NCBI GenBank assembly: GCA_026545225.1 | Contig: CM048845.1 | Coordinates: forward strand, 90,708,533-90,772,532 | Reading direction: 5' to 3' | From: Cornus controversa | Taxonomy: Eukaryota > Streptophyta > Magnoliopsida > Cornales > Cornaceae | Length of the DNA stretch: 64,000 bases | Shown: positions 32,210 through 44,856 of the stretch, piece after piece | Layout: each line of letters opens with the position of its first letter | How positions within the stretch are numbered: position 1 is the stretch's first letter | Made by a program: the position numbers and the translations under genes | Notes under the pieces: model-generated | The model's input: only the letters and a program-made list of their open reading frames with translations | Told to the model about the DNA's origin: nothing | The model's database searches: none

Positions 32210-34921
32210 TGGCTCGAGTCAAAAATCCAGGCATTCAAAGACGGGATGTGCTGGGTAGATATTGGCATACTGATCGGCGTTGAATATTCTGCATTCTCTT
32301 AGTGATAGATTATTTTGTTATTTTACTTCGTTTTATTATTTTCTATATTTTCAGGGTCTTAATGATTATTTCAGTTAAAATCATAATTTTGGGCTTTTAA
32401 AAGATGACATCCAAGATGGTTAGATGAAGTCTACATCAAATGGATTCATTCAACTTGATATTTTAATTCAAATCAGCCCAAGGAAGAGGTCCAAGAGAAT
32501 TACAGCTACTTAAGAAGGTTACGGGCCTTAAGCCTAATTATACGCTTAATACAGTCTTAATCCCGTTTTAGAAAATGGACCAGAAGTGTTATTTTCGAGC
32601 CTCAAATCGACTTAATTTTGTATAGGTTGAATAAAATTTGATTCTGCACACTTTTGTATTTTACAAAAATTTCGTAAATCAGACTTCTAGTGGGTCAAAA
32701 GTTGGGCCGAACATCGGCAGGAAAAACCCACCTGATTAATGCTGTGGGAAAACCTAATTAATTCCTAATTGGATTAGGACTTTGGTGTATTCTCTTGGTG
32801 CATAAAGTGGAGAATTGAAGGCTGTTTTGAGAGAGTTCTAGAGAGTCTTGGAGAGCTTTTGGATAGAATTGGAGACATACTTTACAGAGCTTTTGAGTGG
32901 AGAACCATTGGAGAACGAAGTCTTATGCATAATTCATGAAGATGATGCCTTCTTCCTCAACCGTTGAAGCTTCTTCTTCTTCCATGAGCAACTAGTTCAT
33001 CCACTAAGGTTTTGATGTAGCCTTAACAAAGCATCAATGATTTGATTGTTTTAATTCTTGGGGACCTTTATATATATGCATAGATTGTGTAATTTAGAGG
33101 ATTCTTATTATAGAATTGAGCAATAAAAGTTTTATGAATTCAGTTTCAATGATTTCTTATCTTGTCTTAGATATTTAGTTATTGTTATTGAACTCAATCT
33201 CTCTTATTTTCTGTGATTATGAGAGCGATTATTAGACACTGGTAATCACTGAATATATCATTATACGCTTTGATGGAGTATGCCTAGAGAAGATGGACTA
33301 TACTGCACCCAAGATTAGAGTAGTTGGCAGATGGCCCATGCCAATCGAAGATAGTCCATGACTTAGCCTTAATTATGTGTTATCTTCTTGACAGATGAAA
33401 GTGAGCTTGTTGCTACCGACACCAATTATGTATAATATAATTTTCCATAGTTAATTCAATTGACCATTGATTGTGGAGTTAGTGGTGAAGTTAATTACCC
33501 TAGATTTATCTCATACTATCTTCACTCTCTATTTTCTTTGTTTTATTTTATTTTATTTTTTAATTAGTTTAAATATAAAAATCAGATTTATACTCTTTCT
33601 AAATTTAATTAGAATTAATTCCGTATTCTAACTCATTCAAACCATAATCCCTGAGGTTCGACACCCCTTTCGATAGCCCTATTCTGCAAGGAATTCGTTC
33701 TATTGCGAAGTGTGGTAATTTTAATTGAGATGCACTCACACACAAAACACGTACTCGGGGATTTCACCCCGAGCATATATTTGACTTGGCAGAGTTTGAG
33801 GCACATCTTGATACGGCGTGGGCATCGGTAGAGCTGCGACGACGTCGACTTGACGGATTGCTCCAGCCACCATCCGACGTCGCGTACAATTGGCTAGTGC
33901 AGGTTTTCTATGAGCACATGACATAATCATGCACCATGCTTGGTACCTTGCAGACCATGGTCACTGGGATCACTATTACCTTCACGATGTGTCGGATTGT
34001 CGAGCTTATAGGATGCCCACACGAGCAGCCTCCAAATATGGCAAACCAAGACGGTCACCCACTCTTCAGGGAGTCCTTACCACCGACCACCACCGTGATC
34101 TCCATGGTCATGGATATGTGCAATGGGGATTTTACCACTCCCAATCAAACTTGCACGAGCAACTCCATGTGCCCGCGGGACTTATGGTTTTTGGATACCG
34201 TTCTCATAAAAAATGCGTGTCCCTTAGGGCACATAGTAGAGAGACGGGGTGACTGTCTTTGCTATTTGTACACAGCTTATAAAGGGACATAGTTTTCTGT
34301 CCTGGCGCTGATATGGGGACAGATGCATAAAGTGTGGAATGCTCTCGTCGGGAAGACGAACAAGAGAGTTGCTACTTGGCAGCTGCTTTTTCCTTATTTG
34401 GTCACAACTTTTCTCAGAGATGCCAATATCGCTTTCAGCGACAACGACATCCAGCTTGGACCGCCTCCCCGATTCCAGCGCACTCACTAGACATGGGTTC
34501 GTAGGCATTTGGAGTGCCAGCAGTGCCAGGGGAATGAGCATGAGGATATGGATATAGATGACCTCCTAGCACTGGCAGATGAGGATGAGCCTGCTGAGAG
34601 TGAGCCGTGAGACGAGGAGATAAAGGATGATTCGACCGGTCTGAGCCATGACCAGTTTGAGATATTGGCCACCGGCTATGTCTATCTAGCAGCGGATGTG
34701 GAGAGATTACAACAGGGTTTTGATGAGCATGTACAGGTTACTCAGAGCCAGCTGACAGCCATCCGGGAGGATATTACGTGTTTGACCCAGGGTCAGAGGA
34801 CCTTGATTGATGAGTTTCAGACTTTTCAGTAGGACCTCCGGATTATGATATCTGGCCTGGCTTCAGCTTCGACCTCTACACCACCCTCCGAGCCACCACC
34901 ACCACCACCCACCCTGGACTA
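32210..34921 (+). pseudogene. Third ORF (Athila ORF / plant transposon protein type), broken
   Basis: ATG at 32210 starts a basic N-terminus that is cut after 32270 by a solo LTR (32271-33749) and resumes at 33755 with DLAEFEAHLD and YNWLVQVFYEH before a TAA. Later pieces in other frames include PRDLWFLDTVLIKNACPLGH and CYLYTAYKG (about 34170-34290), close to the pattern of the third ORF of Athila-like elements. A final acidic stretch (DMDIDDLLALADEDEPAESEP) precedes TGA near 34608, and an SSS/PPP-type tail continues to about 34921. Its role in the life cycle is unsettled. The minus-strand element has its counterpart at 43252-43848. Confidence 0.6.
32271..33749 (+). mobile_element. Solo LTR of the Athila-type family (plus orientation)
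   Basis: It starts TGATCGGCGTTGAATATTC and ends CACACAAAACA. The flanks are CATAC (32266-32270) and CGTAC (33750-33754), a 5-bp duplication with one change. About 1.48 kb long, matching the LTRs at 46750-48241, 37692-39194 and 59182-60663. There is no internal region, so it arose by recombination between two LTRs. It interrupts the third ORF of the host element. Confidence 0.87.
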
Positions 34922-36684
34922 GTTTAGTATCTTCATGTTTTATTTTTCATTTTCGTTACTTCTTTGTTTATGTAAGCCATGTCTTCGGATCTTTTGTGTA
35001 TTCCACCATTGATTTATACTTTGTACTTAAATGTTTTGAAAAATTTATGAAATGCATCGTTTATTTCAATTATATTTTATGCTTTCTGTATGTCTTTTAA
35101 TTCCTCCCGATAACTCTACCACCCATGCTTTGACTATGTATGTAGTACCAATTCTGTAGTTGGTATATGTACGATACAGTTGATGATTTCTGTTTATTAA
35201 AGTCTGATTTCAATTCCCAATACTATTGAGATTGCTTCAACACAGTATGACCTTAATAAAAAAAGGCAGCCCCTATGCACGCTATACGTTAGCATGCCTG
35301 GATAATCAATATCTTATCGCATCTACCTCTTATAAAATTGGAAGTTACCAGTTCAGAGCTTAGGATGAAAAGTGATATTGGTTTTTAAAAAATAATAATA
35401 ATATGTTTAATAACAAGTCATTGCTTTGACCTTGTATTTTCATTTAGTTTTTGTCCACCATAATGCTCGTGGTATACAGTTGATGATCCATGCAAGTATT
35501 TCCACTCATGAGGCGACTTGCCTATAATTGATTGTCGTACCTGTCAAGAATCGCATTCCGGGTAATATCGATCTTTTATCTTTTCTTAAATCATTGAGGA
35601 CAATGTTTGATTTGAGTTTGGGGGTGTGATATACCACTTGTATATGCTTGCAACTATTCAATCTTTTGTATGTGGTCGTTGTAATGAATTTTTACTATAA
35701 TGTCTTGCTATTTAAGGGAAAATCAACCCAATTAATGTCTGAGATAAATGCATCAGGTAGTTAGGACCTTTGACATTGTAGATACCCGCACTTTTGCAAA
35801 TTAGGTATTAGGTTAGAATGGTCCACATTTTTGTTCAATTGTGAATATGGTACAGTTCTTACCCTAAATTTGTCCTTAATAGCACAAACTTACACACATG
35901 CATTTTAAGTTGTGGGTATAAGTCTGATGGAGAATTTTGTAAATTTCTGTTTTTATTTGAACAACTTGGAGAATGAGTTTTTCTTCTAAAAAAAAAGAGA
36001 GAGAGAGAGAGAGAAAATTTTGCAATAAACCTTCTCACTCAATAAATCGGGTCTCTGTGCCTCATTAAGCAGGGAGTATTCGCGTATAAAGTGTGTAAGG
36101 TTGAGCAATAAAGAAGCAAGTGACTTGTGTAAGCTCATCGCCTTGTAAGATCGGTTATTAAGTCTTAAGGGTGTCTTTTTGCCTAATGCCCTAAAACCGT
36201 TCGATTTGGGAGCCATTGACCCAACGCTGCTACGTGGACTTATAAGAAAGCAAAAAGAGCTTAAGCATTGCACAATCATCCGCGCACAAGCAATCATGCA
36301 TGCTTTGCAGTAATGAACAACCGGATTGAGCATTTTCAATAGGTATTTCTTTTAAAAATAGATGAGTTATTTTTCTTCTCCAAATATGACAATAAGCCAC
36401 GCATTAGAATGCATGTTCACTTTTCAAAGAGGATTTTAGGGTTTGTGTTGATTTTTTTTTCAAACTGACCATTATGTGGGGACTGTTATCTAGCTCTAGT
36501 TTGTGAAGGTCCATTTTTGTTAATGAACACATAGCTCCATAATACTTGTTGCATTTGTCAGATACAAAATAAATGGGTAATTATCCTTTATCAAGTTGAT
36601 GCCCGAGCAGACGATCCATTTTTACGTAACTTGTGAGTTTCATTGTATTTTTAATTTTACATTGCTAAGGGACTAGCAATATGT
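34922..36684 (+). other. 3' non-coding region of the plus-strand element
   Basis: No gene. It contains an internal polypurine-like block GAGTTTGGGGGTGTGAT (35614-35630), preceded by the hairpin word CATTGAGGACAATG (35593-35606), and an AG microsatellite at 35996-36015. The sequence resembles 41181-43250 of the minus-strand element in layout but is well diverged. Confidence 0.6.
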
Positions 36685-36697
36685 AAGTTTGGGGGTG
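36685..36697 (+). promoter_or_regulatory. Polypurine tract of the plus-strand element
   Basis: GTAAGTTTGGGGGTG is followed directly by the LTR start TGATAAGTG. A purine-rich tract at this place primes plus-strand DNA synthesis in LTR retrotransposons. Confidence 0.75.
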
Positions 36698-39517
36698 TGA
36701 TAAGTGTTCAATGTTGCGCATTTAAACCTTCTTAATTACATATGTTGATTTCGTATTTATGTTTTCCCAGGTATTTTTATGCTATTTTTGTGTTTTTGTT
36801 GTATTTTAGGTTTTGTCCCGGAAAGGTCGACGTTTCCGCCCGAATGCAGTGCAACTGTAAGCATCAGAAAATTGGAGAAAGCATGTCACACAATCGAAAT
36901 GCTAATTTCGCCTAATCGAGATGTCGATTGTCCGAAACCTTAATTTTGCACAATCGAGATTCTACAAACTGCAAGTTGGCCACTTGCCCATTTGCCCACT
37001 TGCCTCCAAGAATAAGCTTTGCATGTCCTTTTGAAAGATTTTCTGACTTCAAAGAGAGAGATGATGGGAACATATATATATTAGGTGGACTATATCTATA
37101 TATATGCATGGTGGGACCCAAGGACAGTTGTGGATTGACTTATAAGCATGTTATGAAGCTTAAAAAAGGAGTTAACTTTCAGGGGGGGGGGGGGGGAAGG
37201 AGCGGAACAAGATCATTTGAAGCTTCATACCTCAGTCCATGGAGGATTGCAACTCTCCTACGATCCATTAACTTCTCATCTAGGGTGTGGGTGAAACCCC
37301 TAGCCATGTAACTTGTTCATTTTGTAGCAATTTTGGGATTTATATTTATATGTTGATTATTTAGCCTAGTGTATTGTCATTACATTTGTAAACTTCTTTC
37401 ATATATTCATTTGATGCCATTTCTTCCTCTTCTCATAGAGTTGAAATCTTTCATTTTGATTGCTCAACATTTGTAACTTTCACAAAAAGTGTAAATGATG
37501 GCTTTGTAATGGTTTTTAATGGAATGTGAATTTTCTTGCTTGTATAACCCATGCCAATATAGGGTAGTTTGGATGCACTTAGGTAGATTTAGGCAGTAAG
37601 ATAATTAGATACGTTGAAGGACTATACTTGTTGAAGATGGGCTATGTTTAGCTTGAATTTATGTTTATCTTTAGACATGTCATTATAGGTCTGATTCGTG
37701 TGTGAGTGCGTATCAATTAAAATTACCACAGTTCGCAATACAATGAATTCCTTACAGAATAAGGCTATCGAAAGGGGTGTTGAACCTCAGGGATTATGGT
37801 CTGAATAAGTTGGAATACGAAATTAATTCTAATTAAAATTCAGAAAGAGAAGAAATCTGATTTTTATATTTAAACTAATTAAAAAGCAAAATAGAATAAA
37901 ACAAAGGCAATAGAGAGTGAAAATAATGTGAGATAAATCTAGGGTATTTGATTTCACCACTAACTCCACAATCAATGGTCAATTGAATTAACTTTGGGGA
38001 ATTACATCATGCATAAGTGGTGTCGGTGGCTACAAGCTCACCTTCATCCGTCAAGAAGATAATATATGATTAAGGCTAAGTCATGGACTATCTTCGATTG
38101 GCATGGGCCATCTGCCTAACTACTCTATTCTAGGGTGCAGTATGGTCCATCTTCTCTAGGCATACTCCATCAAAGCGTATAATGATATATTCAGTGATTA
38201 CCATTGTGTAATAATCGCTCTCATGACCACAAAAAATAAGAGAGATTGATTTCAATAACAACAACTAAATATCTAAGACAAGATAAGAAATCATTGAAAC
38301 TGAATTTATAAGACTTTTAGTGCTCAATTCTATAATAAGAATCCTCTAAATTACACAATCTATACATGTATATAAAAGTCCCTAATAATTAAAACAATCA
38401 AACCATTGATGCTTTATTAGGGCTACATCAAAATCCTAATGGATGAACTAGCCGCTCATGGTAGAAGAAGCTTCAACGGTTGAGGAAGAAAGCATCATCT
38501 TCATGAATTATGCGTAAGACTTCGTTCTCCAATGATTCTCCACTTGAAAGCTCTGCAAAGTATATTCAATTCTATCCAAAGGCTCTCTAAGCTCCTCTCT
38601 AAAACTCTCCAAACATCCTTCAATTCGCCACTTTATGCCCCAAGAGAATACACCAAAGTCCTAATCCAATTACGAATTAATTAGGTTTTCCTGCAGCACT
38701 AATCAGGTGGATTTTTTCTGCTGACGTTCGGCCCAACTTTTGACCCACTAGAAGTCCGATTCATAGAATTTTTGTGAAATACAAAAGTGTGCAGAATCAA
38801 ATTTCATTCAACCCTTATTAAAGTTAAGTCGATTTGAGGCTCGAAAATAACACTTCTAGTCTGTTTTCCAAAACGGGATTAAGACTGTATTAAGCGCAGT
38901 ATTGGGCTTCAGGCCCGTAACCTTCTTAAGCAGCTGTAATTCTCTTGGACCTCTTCCATGGGCTGATTTGAGTTAAATTATGGAGTTGAATGGATCCCTT
39001 TGATGTAGGCTTCATCTAACCTTCTTGCATGTCATCTTTAAAAGTCCAAAATCATGATTTTAACTGAAATAATCATTAAGGCCCTGAAAATACAGAAAAC
39101 ACTAAAACGAAGTAAAATCACAAAATAATCTATTACTAAGAGAATAAAATATGCAAGTTAAGAGGTTAGAATGCGTAACATTCAACGCCGATCAAGGTCA
39201 CAAGCCTAATGACATTTAGTTGCTTATAATTTTATAAATTCCCTTTTGCTACATACTTGGACATGTTAGATGGTTAGAGGTGGAAACCACCCCTAGCTCT
39301 CTCTCTACTTTGAAACCCTTTTATTTTAATGCTTTTACAATTTTTGAAATAGTTTTAAGACCAAACCAAAAAGCTAATTTTAGAGTTAAATTGGAAGTAA
39401 TCTTTCAATATTACAACTCAACCACGTAGTCTTTGTGGGATCGATACCCTCTATATAGAACCACATCTACAAAAATTCGTTCTCTTGCGAGTGGTTAAAA
39501 TAATATTTTGATAGGCA
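36698..39517 (+). repeat. 3' LTR of the plus-strand element, split by a solo LTR
   Basis: It starts TGATAAGTGTTCAATG right after the polypurine tract. A 1.5-kb solo LTR interrupts it after 37691 and it resumes at 39200. It ends about 39517 (GATAGGCA). Net length is about 1.3 kb. It has the CACAATCGA cluster at 36893-36965 and a run of 15 G at 37182-37196. Its middle resembles the 19474 LTR only loosely (compare 37480-37600 with 20330-20440), so the two are different subfamilies. The right end is approximate. Confidence 0.65.
37692..39194 (-). mobile_element. Solo LTR of the Athila-type family (minus orientation)
   Basis: It starts TGATTCGTGTGTGAGTGCG and ends CATTCAACGCCGATCA, which is the LTR read inverted. 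The 5-bp duplication AGGTC is exact (37687-37691 and 39195-39199). 1,503 bp, with no internal region. It interrupts the 3' LTR of the plus-strand element and so inserted later. Confidence 0.93.
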
Positions 39518-39711
39518 AAGCTTAAAAAGGAAAACAAAATTTACCACACCAGTAGGCTGAAAGCACTCCATAGACAAAAATGAATCAATGCTCAAAATAG
39601 TCTTCAAGGCCTTATAAAGCCCTCTTTGAAGCTTTCCCTATCTAGAACTTCACTTTCTCTCTCTAGAATTTCTCTATTTGTTCTCTATTATAAGAAAAGT
39701 GATATATCAAT
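39518..39711 (-). repeat. Inner part of an inverted LTR of the 19474 family, truncated
   Basis: Read inverted it matches about 19975-20105: AATTCTAGAGAGAGAAAGTG, AAGTTCTAGA, CTTCAAAGAGGGCTTT and ATGGAGTGCTT. It continues in the same orientation at 51528-51962; the full Athila-type element 39712-51522 sits between the two. The outer end of this LTR is missing; it abuts the plus-strand element's 3' LTR at about 39517. Confidence 0.75.
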
Positions 39712-41167
39712 TGATGCGTGTGTTGTGAATGTATCAATTAAAATTTTCACACTTCATAATAGAACGAATTCCTTGCAGAATAGGGCTATCGAAAGAGGTG
39801 TCAAACCTTAGGTATTACCGTCTGAATAAGTTAGTATACGAAATTAATTTTAATTAAATTTAGAAAGAAAATAATTCTGATTTTTATATTTAAACAAATT
39901 CAAAACCAATTAAAATAAAACAAAGGAAAATAGAGAGTGTAGAAAATATGGGATAAATCTAGGGTACTTGACTTCACCACTAACTCCACAATCAATGGTC
40001 AATTGAATTAATTATGGGGAATCATATCATGCATAAGTGGTCTCGGTGGCTATAAGCTCACCTTCATCCATCAAGAAGATAACATATGATTAGGGCTAAG
40101 TCATGGACTATCTTCGATTGGCATGGGCCATCTACCTAACTACTCTACTCTAGGGTGCAGTATGGTCCATCTTCTCTAGGCATACTCCATCAAAGCGTAT
40201 AATGATATATTCAGTGATTACCATTGTGTAATAATTACTCTCATAATCACAGAAAATAAGAGAGATTGAGTTCAATAACAACAACTAAATATCTAAGACA
40301 AGATAAGAAATCATTGAAACTGAATTTATAAGACTTTTATAACTCAATTCTATAATAAGAATCCTCTAAATTACACAATCAATGCATGTATATAAAGGTC
40401 CCCAATAATTAAAACAATCAAACCATTGATGCTTAGTTAGGGCTACATCAAAACCCTAGTGGATGAGATAGCCGCTCATGGTAGAAGAAGAAGCTTCAAC
40501 GGTTGAGGAAGAAGACATCATCTCTATAGAAGTATTGCTACGCCTTGTTCTCCAATGATTCTCCACTCCAAAAGCTCTTCAAAGCTGTTGCCAAGCCTCC
40601 TTAATGCAGCCCTAATTCGTCACTTTATGCCCCAAGAGAATAAACCAAAGTCCTAATCCAATTGGTAATTAATTAGGTTTTCCCGCAGCACTAATCAGGT
40701 GGGTTTTTCCTACTGATGCTTTTGACCCACTAGAAGTTCGATTCACGGAATTTTCGTGAAATACAAAAGCGTGCATAATCGAATTTCGTTCAACCTACAT
40801 GAAAATTAAGTCGATTTGAGGCTCAGAAATAATATTTCTAGTCTGTTTTCTAAAACAGGATTAAAATTGTATTAAGCGCAGAATTGGGCTTCAGGCCCGT
40901 AATCTCTTTAAGTAGCTGTAATTCTCTTAGACCTCTTCCTTGGGCTAATTTGAATTAAAATATGGAGTTGAATGGATCCATTTAATGTAGACTTCATTTA
41001 ACCCTCTTGCATGTCATCTTTAAAAGCCCAAAATCAAAGTTTTAACTGAAATAATCACCAAGGCCCTGAAAATACTAAAAAACACTAAAAGGAAGTAAAA
41101 TCACAAAATAATCTATCACTAAGAGAATAAAATACGCAAGTTACGAGGCTAGAATGCGTAACATTCA
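39712..41167 (-). repeat. 3' LTR of the minus-strand Athila-type element
   Basis: Starts TGATGCGTGTGTTGTG and ends GCGTAACATTCA. The LTR-start side lacks the ten bases (ACGCCGATCA) seen in other copies, because the polypurine tract follows immediately. 1,456 bp. Confidence 0.88.
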
Positions 41168-41182
41168 CACCCCCAAACTTAC
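41168..41182 (-). promoter_or_regulatory. Polypurine tract of the minus-strand Athila-type element
   Basis: Inverted it reads TAAGTTTGGGGGTG, next to the LTR start TGAATGTTACG. It matches the tract at 36685-36697. Confidence 0.75.
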
Positions 41183-43251
41183 ATATTACTAGTCCCTTAG
41201 CAATAGAATGAAATAAAACAAAAACAAAGAAACTACTAAACATTAACTAAACTACCCAACTCCACTTTTGTGGGAGAAACGATTGCATTTAGCATATGCA
41301 ACAAGCCTTTAAACCCCTAGGTTCCCCCTCGTGGACGAGTACAGTCTCGTGAAGGTTTCCAGAAATGTTACCCAAAAATATTCAAAATTTCTATTTCAAC
41401 ATTATTTCAAGAAAAAGATTACAATATATAGTTACAAACTTGCATTCAAGAATAATTTTAAAATTTTAAATTCCACAATTCAAATCAATGGTCCACACAC
41501 ATAATTCACATCAACATATCTCAAAGTAACCAACTCTAGCTCCCTCTTGAAAAATGAATTAGCAGTCATCTCATGTAGCATAACCCAACTCCAAATATAT
41601 TAAGGCACATACCCCTTCAACTCATTAGCTCCCCTTATTGAAATCATACTTCCAAACATGAATACAAGACTTTCCCATTTTTTTCTTTCTTTCCTTTTTT
41701 ATTCATTGCTTTATTGGTTGTATAATGTCTTGATCTATTAAGCTTTCTGAAAGATCTATGTAGCAAGCTTTCACTCAATGACTCCCAAACCAGATGGCTT
41801 TAGGGCACTAGGCGTTAAGACACCCCGAAGAACCTAATTACTCGAATCAGTCAGGTTACAAATCAAGACAACCAACGCTCATCTTTTCTCACCCCTTCAC
41901 TTTTGACGCGAACACTCCGTGCTTCCTGAGGCATAGAGGCCCGGTTACTCATGAAAAGAATCAAATTGATTTGCTATTCAACATATATATTTTTTTCTTC
42001 TTTTTTTCATTGAAGTCAAGTAAAATATATCATTGAGATTCATTCTCAAGAGAAACTAATTAATATCAAGCATATGTAACACAATAACTCAGAGCATAAG
42101 TTTATACCCCATAAGATTATGCTAGTGTGTTCATGCATGTGAGGAAATTAAAATCAATCATCACAAGGCATGTCAATGCAAACAATGATTAAAATCACAT
42201 AATTTAAACCACAGTTTTCAAAAATTTAAAACATACTCAAAAATTGCAAGTTATGCACCTACATAAGGTATTAATCCCTTGAAAAATGTCAAAACATTCT
42301 ATCTAAAAACAAAATAAAATAAAATAAAAATTAAGAAAATAAAATAAACAAAAATCCTAAAACAAGAAGAATTTTACAAAAATTTCCCCCATATTGCAAC
42401 AAATAACATAAAAGGCATCGCCTCACCCCCAAACTTAAACTGTACATTGTCCTCAATGTATACCCAATAAAAGCATAGAGAAGAGTAAGAACGATAGTAC
42501 AGAAATCCAGAGAAGTAGTGTCATGAAAAGATAGCAAACTAATGGTATGAAAGCAATGCAAGCACTCCCCCAAACTTGGATGCGACAACCTATCAAAACG
42601 ACCACTAAACGCCAAGACCAAGTGAAAATAATATGGGAGAAAATAAATATGAAATAGAAAAATCTATAAATAAATAATAATAAAAAACTGATTTTGTATA
42701 TATATATATATATATATATTTTATAACTGAATACAGAAATAAAAATAAAAATAAAAATAAAAATAAACTAAAAATAAAATAAAATACACAAGATAGTTAC
42801 CTCCCAATCAAGGATGTGGTGGTGACTGAGAATTTGGATCCAGGTTCGTCTGACGCATCAAAGCACGCAACATCCTTCTCATCTCTAGCTGATCCTGGCG
42901 AGTCTCACAAAAGTGATCCGTCATCTCTGTCCACATAGCCCCAAAATGTGTGAAAACCTCAGTCTGTAAGGTGCCAAACTAGGCGGTCAACCCAGCAATC
43001 TGTCCCTCTAAATAATTATAATCATGTCCACCAGCTTGTGCATGGACATTCTCTTCTTATACTTCCATCTCCTCTGGATCCTCCACCGGTGGTGGTATGT
43101 CTACAACTTCTCCTCCCTGGGCCAATCTAGATACTTCACCTGGCGCAGCAATGACTCTTTGATGCATATGAGATCGGCTCATGTTCCAGTCATGTGTGCT
43201 ATAGTGAATATCTCGTGGAAAAGCAAGCTCGTCCTCATCGACTGTATATCC
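41183..43251 (-). other. 3' non-coding region of the minus-strand element
   Basis: No gene. Read inverted, it contains a block with GCATCCAAGTTTGGGGGAG (42564-42582) and a second with TTTAAGTTTGGGGGTGAGG (42423-42440), the latter preceded by ACATTGAGGACAATGT (42443-42458). Both also occur in the plus-strand relative at 63717-63880. A TA microsatellite lies at 42695-42720 and an AAAT-repeat near 42735-42785. Confidence 0.7.
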
Positions 43252-43848
43252 CTATGCAATGAGTAATTGATGAATAATAGTAGGGAATGAAAACTCCCAG
43301 TCACTTGCACTATCTAGTGCCTTGGCCATGACCTTTGAATAAAACTTCTCAATTTGGCCACAGACGATCTGTGGGAATGATAGCCAATGCCCAAAGTGTA
43401 TGGCATATAAAGCTCGAAAAAACTCTTGATAACGTGGCATAGAGGACTTTGAAGCTGCATTATGCTTTGGCTCGAAGAATTGGTTAGCACACAACCGTGC
43501 AACCAAATTACCCACCGACAAATCATCGGGTAAAGGAATGTAGATATTGGTTAAATCATCCGGGCATTCATGAGGATAGCCCATGGCAATAGCAATGGAT
43601 GACATATCTACCTGAACTTGTGTTCCATCCACCGAAGAAAGAAGCACGCCCCGCTTGTCAGGTTTTGGCATTAAGTTCTGATAAAAGACTTTGATGAGCC
43701 TAGGGTATATAGTAGTAGATAATGGACCAAAAATTGAAGCCGACCGACGACGACAGATGTCAGAAATCCCCCATCGTGTCTCGAGAAACATAGCATACAG
43801 TTCGGCGATGTCAAACGACACTTCAAAATTCAAGGCTTTTGGTGCCAT
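43252..43848 (-). CDS. Third ORF of the Athila-type element (plant transposon protein family)
   Basis: An intact 198-codon minus-strand frame. It has DIAELYAMFLETRWGISDIC, YPRLIKVFYQNL, VQVDMSSIAIAMGYP and LFRALYAIHFGHWLSFP-like segments, the pattern of the protein encoded 3' of integrase in Athila-like elements (putative plant transposon protein / Athila ORF families). Another ATG at 43964, in a different frame, begins MAPKRASNQG, so the natural start is probably there and one frame change has occurred. The function of this ORF is not established; a particle or envelope-like role has been proposed for some relatives but nothing here shows a signal peptide. Confidence 0.65.
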   Translation of the reverse strand: MAPKALNFEVSFDIAELYAMFLETRWGISDICRRRSASIFGPLSTTIYPRLIKVFYQNLMPKPDKRGVLLSSVDGTQVQVDMSSIAIAMGYPHECPDDLTNIYIPLPDDLSVGNLVARLCANQFFEPKHNAASKSSMPRYQEFFRALYAIHFGHWLSFPQIVCGQIEKFYSKVMAKALDSASDWEFSFPTIIHQLLIA

Positions 43849-44856
43849 CTCTTATGTATTCCGTTTAGGCGAGATCTTGAGGAAACGGGTGTTGGATCAT
43901 GTCGTGCTCGACGAGGATTGCACGAGCTTGAGGCACCTTGGTTACTTGCTCTCTTTGGTGCCATAGAAATAGAAAAAGTTTGGTTGAGGATTTTTAATCA
44001 AACACTTGGCGTGTACAATAAAAGTTTCTCCTTCAACATTTTCTTTCGGTAACTTTTTCAGCCCTACTTGAACAATTTAATCCACCAATTATGTCCCCCA
44101 AACTTGGTCTTCAAAAGCACCCAAAAATATTGGCACAATTTTGCAAAATAAAAACTCTACTTACTTTGATGAAGAACCTGAGAAAGTAAGAGTTTTCTTG
44201 AGAACTAGTGATGATCAATCCGATTTTGATGTTGATGTTGATGATGATCAATGATAAATACTTGTATGAGAATCACCCATTGAAGAAAATATATTCTCGG
44301 TTGATGTAGGAGTCAAATTGGATCACAAAGTTGTCAAGGAAGCAAGTAGTAGCATCATACTTGGAGAAGGGGTATATATATAGAACAAAAATTCAGCCAG
44401 TCCCTATATATGCTTGGGTGATCGATCCCCCTTGGATGGGGTGATCGATCACCCCCTTGCTGGTGGGATCAAGCTGAAAATTTAATGGGGCGATCAATCC
44501 CCCTCCAAAGGGGTGATCGATCCCCCTTTTGCTAGCCTGTTTTGCATCTATCGCCAAGGTTTGACCGAGAAGGGTATTTTCGAAGTATCTATCGCCCAAG
44601 GTCGACCGAGAGCCCGTTTTTTCACCCATCTTGAGTCTAAATACCTAGGTACACCTCTTTGCATCCTCCAAAAGCAACTTATACATCAAAAAAACTCAAA
44701 GAAAACACATCAAAACGCAACTAAAATTGAAAGAAAAATTAAGAAAACATAAACTAAAAATTAAAATTAAAGAAAACTAAAGAAATTAAAGAATAGAAAT
44801 ACATACAAATCCTACAATTTTAACGTCCGTAGGCGACGATCAACTCTCTAAAGAGA
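43849..44856 (-). other. Integrase-ORF3 spacer with GATCGATCCCCC palindromes
   Basis: Non-coding. At 44415-44530 there are four or five copies of GGGCGATCGATCCCCC-like words in both orientations, with ATCGCC words near 44545-44600. A purine-rich block reading inverted as CCAAGTTTGGGGGACAT lies at 44095-44108. The related plus element repeats this spacer at 63120-63545. Confidence 0.75.

Noticed and set aside
36928-37311. A 127-codon plus-strand reading in the 3' LTR of the plus-strand element
   Set aside because: It runs through the poly-G tract and LTR sequence, with no family resemblance.
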